A DNA stretch of 64,000 bases from Mactromeris polynyma (lineage: Eukaryota; Mollusca; Bivalvia; Venerida; Mactridae), in the NCBI GenBank assembly GCA_032209605.1, contig JASFXZ010000032.1:5147722-5211721 (forward strand), given 5' to 3'. How positions within the stretch are numbered: the first letter of the stretch is position 1; the number at the start of each line of letters is the position of its first letter. The position numbers were made by a program, and so were the translations under genes. The notes below the pieces were generated by a model. That model was given only the letters and a program-made list of their open reading frames with translations, was not told the DNA's origin and did not search any database. Below are positions 60,501-64,000 of the stretch, piece by piece.

Positions 60501-62524
60501 AGTTATTTACCTGACCAAGTAGCAAATATATGCATGTGAAAGGGGCTTGACATTTTATTGGCGCAGCCGTACTCACATAGCTTTGCGTATCAGTGTTGTG
60601 TTAACCAATAAAATCTTACTTTAACCACTATTAAAACCAACTTCTCTCGAACCGAACAACGTTTGTAACCTTGGCGCGGATTGGTTAACCTTTCGATAAT
60701 GTGTACGTTACCTTACCGAAATCCATTTCGGTAAATGTACCGAAGTCCATTTTCCGTTACCGAAGTCCACCTTTTCTTAACCGTCAGATTGCAACTAATT
60801 TGCTTTCTTCAAGTTGCGCCGACCATCTTTTTTTCAAAATATTTCTTGTTTACTACAGTCGAGCATCAATAACAGTACAGATCTATAGAACTTTCGCTAA
60901 ATAAAAATTTTCGGTTTGTGGTATATTTAAGTCGAGTTCGTCCAAAATACCTTTCGACCATAAATCTTATCTTTTCATCGTGACTTTTGTTTCAAAATGT
61001 GCCCTTAATCATCTAAGACCACTCGAAATATTAGTCTCATTAGGTTTAAATGCCACTCTTCATGACATAAATACAGACAGACAAACGGCAACTTATTTAT
61101 CTTCTACCACATACTTTAATCCGAACTGTCTCGTTGAGAGTCTTCAAAACTTAATTTGTTTCTAGCATACGTCAGCAAAAATATGAAGCAGTCAGGTTAC
61201 TTATCATCTTTTTCAGATTAGACCGCCATTGTGCTTTAAGTCAACAAGCAGAAGACATTGGTCAACTCAAGACTGTTGATCCTGACAAGTTGGAACCAGA
61301 AGGTAATAACTTTAAAAGTTTAAATCTAAATATAACAGTCTCTATCTTATCTTGTACATCATTACATCATATATAAATATTTGTATCCCACGCTAGTGCA
61401 CATGAGGTTTTTATCAAAGTGTCATGATTCCTGGTTATAAACACTATTGTAAGAGACAATATATATTTCATTCCGTAAATTATTAATAAGAAAACTTACG
61501 TGCGCATTGACATCTAGATCGTCTGGTTAGTTTTAAACTAATTTGAAGTTCAGCGAACATTTGATTTCGCTCATTACTTTTAGTAAGCACTCGAAAGTAT
61601 TACAAAAGAATGTAACTTTAACTTGAGGCAGCCTTTTATATGACGCCGATTTCGATTTTGTTGTTTTGGCATACTAATGTACTAAGGGAAGTAACTTAAG
61701 ACCATCAAGGCAAATTTAAAATATCGGCCCGTTTCAGTCCGTCTCTGCTACCGGAGTTTCGTTTAAATGGTAATCCGCAGAACTTTTGAACTTTGAATTA
61801 TGTCATCCATCAATTTCAATTTCTGCTTACAGTTCATATTATGTTCGACGATGCTTTCGAAGTTGATCCCCAAACGAAACAGGAAATGCCGAACAGTTAC
61901 GTGTCTCAATTTCTAGAATGCTTGGACGAGGCAGCTGAGTAAGTGCAATGCCAAAACATAGTTCCGTTTAAGCCACTCATCACATTTCATATGATTATTG
62001 TATGTAAAAAAATAATTTTGCCGACGAAACTATTTTTTATTTCGCTAAAAGTGACGTTTTCGCAATAAAAACGGCTTTCTTTCTGGATTATTTGTGTCAT
62101 TTTTGGTGAATGAGTTTACCCGAATAGTCGCGTATTAATTTCTAATACGATAATATGGAAAACCTGCAGTCTTGCCTTGGAAGTGCCTCCTAGGACCTTC
62201 AGTCCTTTGATTTGATGTTGTTTATACCCAATATATGTAAAATATGTATAAGTAGGCCCGTCTTGATGATGTCGCTCTCCATTTATTCTTTTCACATTAG
62301 CAACAGAATGCTATTAATGCTATTTATATATTGACATAATTGTATTCATTGTATACTTCAGTGCGATCCTAGGCAGCGAACTCAAGTCAGAATGGACAGA
62401 TGTACCAGTGTTGAGTGTTATGCCATACGGTGGCAGAATTACACGTGTTCTTCCTGGGAAAACCACAATGGTGATTCATCTGAAAAATAAAAACAAAATC
62501 CGCCACAGAAAAAGATGGTCTCAG
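54391..62524 (+). CDS. Chitin synthase, copy B (exons 1-8, partial)
   Basis: Tandem paralogue of copy A with the same exon limits and phases: 54391-54590, 55888-56062, 56541-56681, 57489-58504, 58894-59085, 61217-61302, 61833-61938, 62362-62524. The 693 codons in the window have no stop or frameshift. They cover the N-tail, the N-terminal membrane bundle and the catalytic core up to IRHRKRWSQ; motifs CATMWHE, FDDAFE and PYGGR are intact. Exons 9-12 (aspartates, QRRRW, C-terminal helices) are not found in the remaining 1.47 kb. In copy A exon 9 starts 1.2 kb after exon 8, and in B the intron homology fades near 63,065. The gene may continue past the window, or be truncated. Two in-frame ATGs are available at the start (54391 and 54397). 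Confidence 0.88.
55888..56062 (+). CDS. CHS B exon 2: first membrane segment
   Basis: 175 bp, acceptor atcgtttcag, donor CAG|gtgagt. Upstream in this frame there is a TAA, which fixes the acceptor here. Confidence 0.82.
56541..56681 (+). CDS. CHS B exon 3: second membrane segment
   Basis: 141 bp, acceptor ctattttag, donor ATC|gtaagt; nearly identical to copy A's exon. Confidence 0.85.
56731..56903 (+). mobile_element. R3 MITE (pogo-like) in CHS B intron 3
   Basis: Same insertion site and sequence as 29996-30168 in copy A, flanked by TA. It therefore predates the gene duplication. Confidence 0.75.
57239..57254 (+). repeat. Poly-G run in CHS B intron 3
   Basis: An unbroken run of about 16 G within 'ttcgg...ggtta'. 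Copy A has 'caggttttttt' at the matching place (about 30633). The run is prone to length change and sequencing error. Confidence 0.8.
57489..58504 (+). CDS. CHS B exon 4: N-terminal membrane bundle
   Basis: 1016 bp, acceptor tgttgtag, donor ACAG|gtatgg. Retains the NILRHPEAGK stretch missing in A, but has a shorter outer loop that is dense in N-glycosylation sequons (NYT, NST, NIT, NIS, NSS, NGT). Confidence 0.9.
58894..59085 (+). CDS. CHS B exon 5: start of catalytic core
   Basis: 192 bp, acceptor catttcag, donor TCAG|gtaaat. VYVCATMWHETRKEM intact. Confidence 0.92.
59390..59728 (+). CDS. Unrecognised 112-residue frame in CHS B intron 5
   Basis: The frame starts in intron sequence shared with copy A (MNQF) and continues into about 1.75 kb found only in B (59405-61155). 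The product is mixed hydrophobic/charged (for example EGDLDFVVLSFGYNIGQKYY) and looks compositionally protein-like, unlike most chance frames here. No domain, second exon or splice signal is evident. It may be the remnant of a mobile element's gene, or chance. Confidence 0.25.
   Translation: MNQFIRASLKKSFINIIFSNRIPLIEYSREVYLTYHYFNKREHARQFLLKILPKSVYEGDLDFVVLSFGYNIGQKYYDMQNELGPTQESFLLTSCLLSRPDINRNNSRKSTY
59405..61155. mobile_element. Insertion unique to CHS B intron 5
   Basis: Homology with copy A's intron 5 stops near 59405 and resumes near 61155 ('tttgtttctagcatacgtc'). The insert includes an R2 copy at 60560-60855 and a 'cagtcaaacctcatgtttct' element end near 59791 that resembles material at 30170-30265 and 56905-57015. 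Probably several nested insertions. Confidence 0.55.
60560..60855 (+). repeat. Interspersed repeat R2, copy
   Basis: 'gcgcagccgtactcacatag', 'accgaacaacgtttgtaacc', 'ccttaccgaaatccatttcg', 'gcgccgaccatcttttttt', 'aaaatatttcttgttt'. Full order as at 9735-9985. Confidence 0.75.
61217..61302 (+). CDS. CHS B exon 6
   Basis: 86 bp, acceptor tttttcag, donor AAG|gtaata. LDRHCALSQQAE is kept and the linker differs slightly. Confidence 0.88.
61833..61938 (+). CDS. CHS B exon 7
   Basis: 106 bp, acceptor cttacag, donor GA|gtaagt. MFDDAFEVDPQTKQE intact. Confidence 0.9.
62362..62524 (+). CDS. CHS B exon 8
   Basis: 163 bp, acceptor acttcag, donor CAG|gtattt. Closest relative in the window to the inverted exon at 11837-11999. 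Last exon of the gene seen here. Confidence 0.92.
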
Positions 62525-64000
62525 GTATTTTATTCATAATATTTACCATCAAACACATTTTTTTGTATCGAAAATGCGATAATTGTTTAGAAGATAGTGT
62601 ATCATTGTCGCACAGCAAACGCTCGGCATAATACCCGAGCAAACAGATTTGACATTTGCTTTACAAGAATGTCTCGTTGAAACCATTTAGTTAACAAGTG
62701 ACTATAAAAATATTATAATGTTTATGAATTGTTGTGTTTGTTTGCGGTCCGTCGTTGTAAAATTGATAGTGTGGTCCTTGGAAAGAAGCCAAGATACATA
62801 TGCTTGATCTAATGTCGCATCATACTCGGTACCTAGGCTATTCATAGCATACATGAAACCCTTGGCAAATTGGCTGGCGAAACTTCGTAATGCATGGATA
62901 TTCATTAGCATTTCGGCTAATGAAATGGATGATAACAAAAAGAAGGAATCTCCTTTTATTGTATTGCTCAGAACAGCGATTTCATCTGTAACTCCTCGGC
63001 AATTCCTAATCGCACGAGGTGTGTGTCAAGCGGCCAATTAAGCAGCTTGATTTCATCTCATTAATTATTCATGAGTACGAGATCATGTACAACAATTTCG
63101 CTTTTCCGATAAGCGCGAAAGCGCTCAAAATAGCTCCAGGTGACACTATAGAATATAAAGGGAGCAGTTGACATTTTTGGCTATAACTTTCGGTTCGGGT
63201 TACCCGACCCAACCTACGAAATATGCGCCGACCCTACCGTTTTTTAAAGTCCGTCGGTTAAAAAAAAAAGTTTTTGTTCTTTGCACCTCTTTTTGCTCGT
63301 TGTGCTTCTTTTCGTTAGGTGCCGGTTCAGATACTGCAGACGCTTTTTACTCTAAGAAATGAATTCAGCGCTTACAATAATAACGTTCCAAAAACAACTA
63401 ATAAAAAAAATCGTAGCAAAACAGGTAGTAAAATATAAATACTTTCCCTCATTATATCAGACTGACATAACAATTTACTTCCAACTTTCTTGATATCAAA
63501 AAGCCTTATGAAGATCTAATAATGTAATTGTGATTTCCTTCATTCCATTGTAGTTTTTTTTGGTATTACCAACAAATTTATAGAAAAACAATGGATAACA
63601 AGTACAAATACAGTAATATTTATTCTCAAAAATACTCGTCTACGAATTAAAAAGTTTGTTTATCTTCCGATAATCCAGTATAGCCATTGTCACCCTGAAT
63701 TTATACAACATCTCGAGTCAAGTCACATTTTATCACAGATCTATGCTTTCTGTATTTATTTAACGTCTTTTCCGCAAGGTCACATGTTGTATGTTTTAGT
63801 CTTTCGAAAAGGCGAAGTAAGGGATTGACTTGATTGTGGATGAAATTCATCAATTATCTTTTTTTCTTCTTCACTGGATTGAAACCGCTGTCATTTAAAA
63901 ATAAACAAATTTTAAACATTGTCATAAATTATCCGAAAATTGTGACTATCCGAAGTTGGTACAATCGAACAAATCTCGGTCATGATCAATTAATCTTACT
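62525..64000. other. CHS B intron 8 or 3' flank
   Basis: 62525-63065 matches copy A intron 8 (36050-36575), for example 'ttggctggcgaaacttcgta' and 'attcatgagtacgaga'. After that no match to A is seen. 63590-64000 is AT-rich with 'attatccgaaaattgtgact' phrases like those of Tigger-type ends. No exon found. Confidence 0.5.

Overview
The window is eukaryotic, animal nuclear DNA: AT-rich, gene-sparse, with short exons bounded by GT/AG splice sites, long introns and many kinds of short interspersed repeat. The main genes are animal-type chitin synthases. Together with tRNA-headed SINEs and non-LTR retrotransposon debris, this suggests a lophotrochozoan, most likely a bivalve mollusc; that species-level guess is inference.

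Layout. 1-2.1 kb: no gene seen. 2.16-3.76 kb (minus): the 3' part of a gene for a Thr/Pro-rich, mucin-like stalk with 45-bp repeats, followed by a ten-cysteine Ly6/uPAR (LU, three-finger) domain and a GPI-type tail. 4-9 kb: non-LTR retrotransposon remnants, a 155-bp hAT-like MITE, and a block shared with chitin synthase intron 1. 11.84-12.0 kb (minus): a lone, inverted chitin synthase exon. 12.4-17.7 kb: palindromic MITEs and other repeats. 17.75-20.98 kb: a duplicated unit holding diverged chitin-synthase-like N-terminal segments and a 30-unit, 58-bp tandem array. 21-26.7 kb: mostly repeats. 27.5-41.25 kb (plus): a complete 12-exon chitin synthase gene, copy A, about 1408 residues. 43.3-46.3 kb (minus): exons of an unrecognised multi-pass membrane protein with a PPxY tail. 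47.27-49.5 kb: second copy of the array unit. 49.7-52.4 kb: a possible LTR and an inverted MITE copy. 54.39-62.52 kb (plus): the first eight exons of a second chitin synthase, copy B. The rest of B lies beyond the window or is lost.

The two chitin synthases share exon limits, splice phases and much intron and 5'-flank sequence, so they come from a recent tandem duplication. The array units upstream of each gene are also in the same order and orientation, which suggests that a block of roughly 27-30 kb was duplicated. The copies now differ by transposon insertions in introns and by in-frame indels in a glycosylation-rich loop. Neither has a myosin motor domain, unlike the best-known bivalve chitin synthase.

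The most interesting signals are: a chitin synthase cluster with debris in both orientations (lone inverted exon, N-terminal fragments, intron-1 block); the indel-free 58-bp array; the repeat element sitting directly against the exon 9 acceptor; and the mucin-LU gene. All exon models come from reading the sequence and need transcript support.
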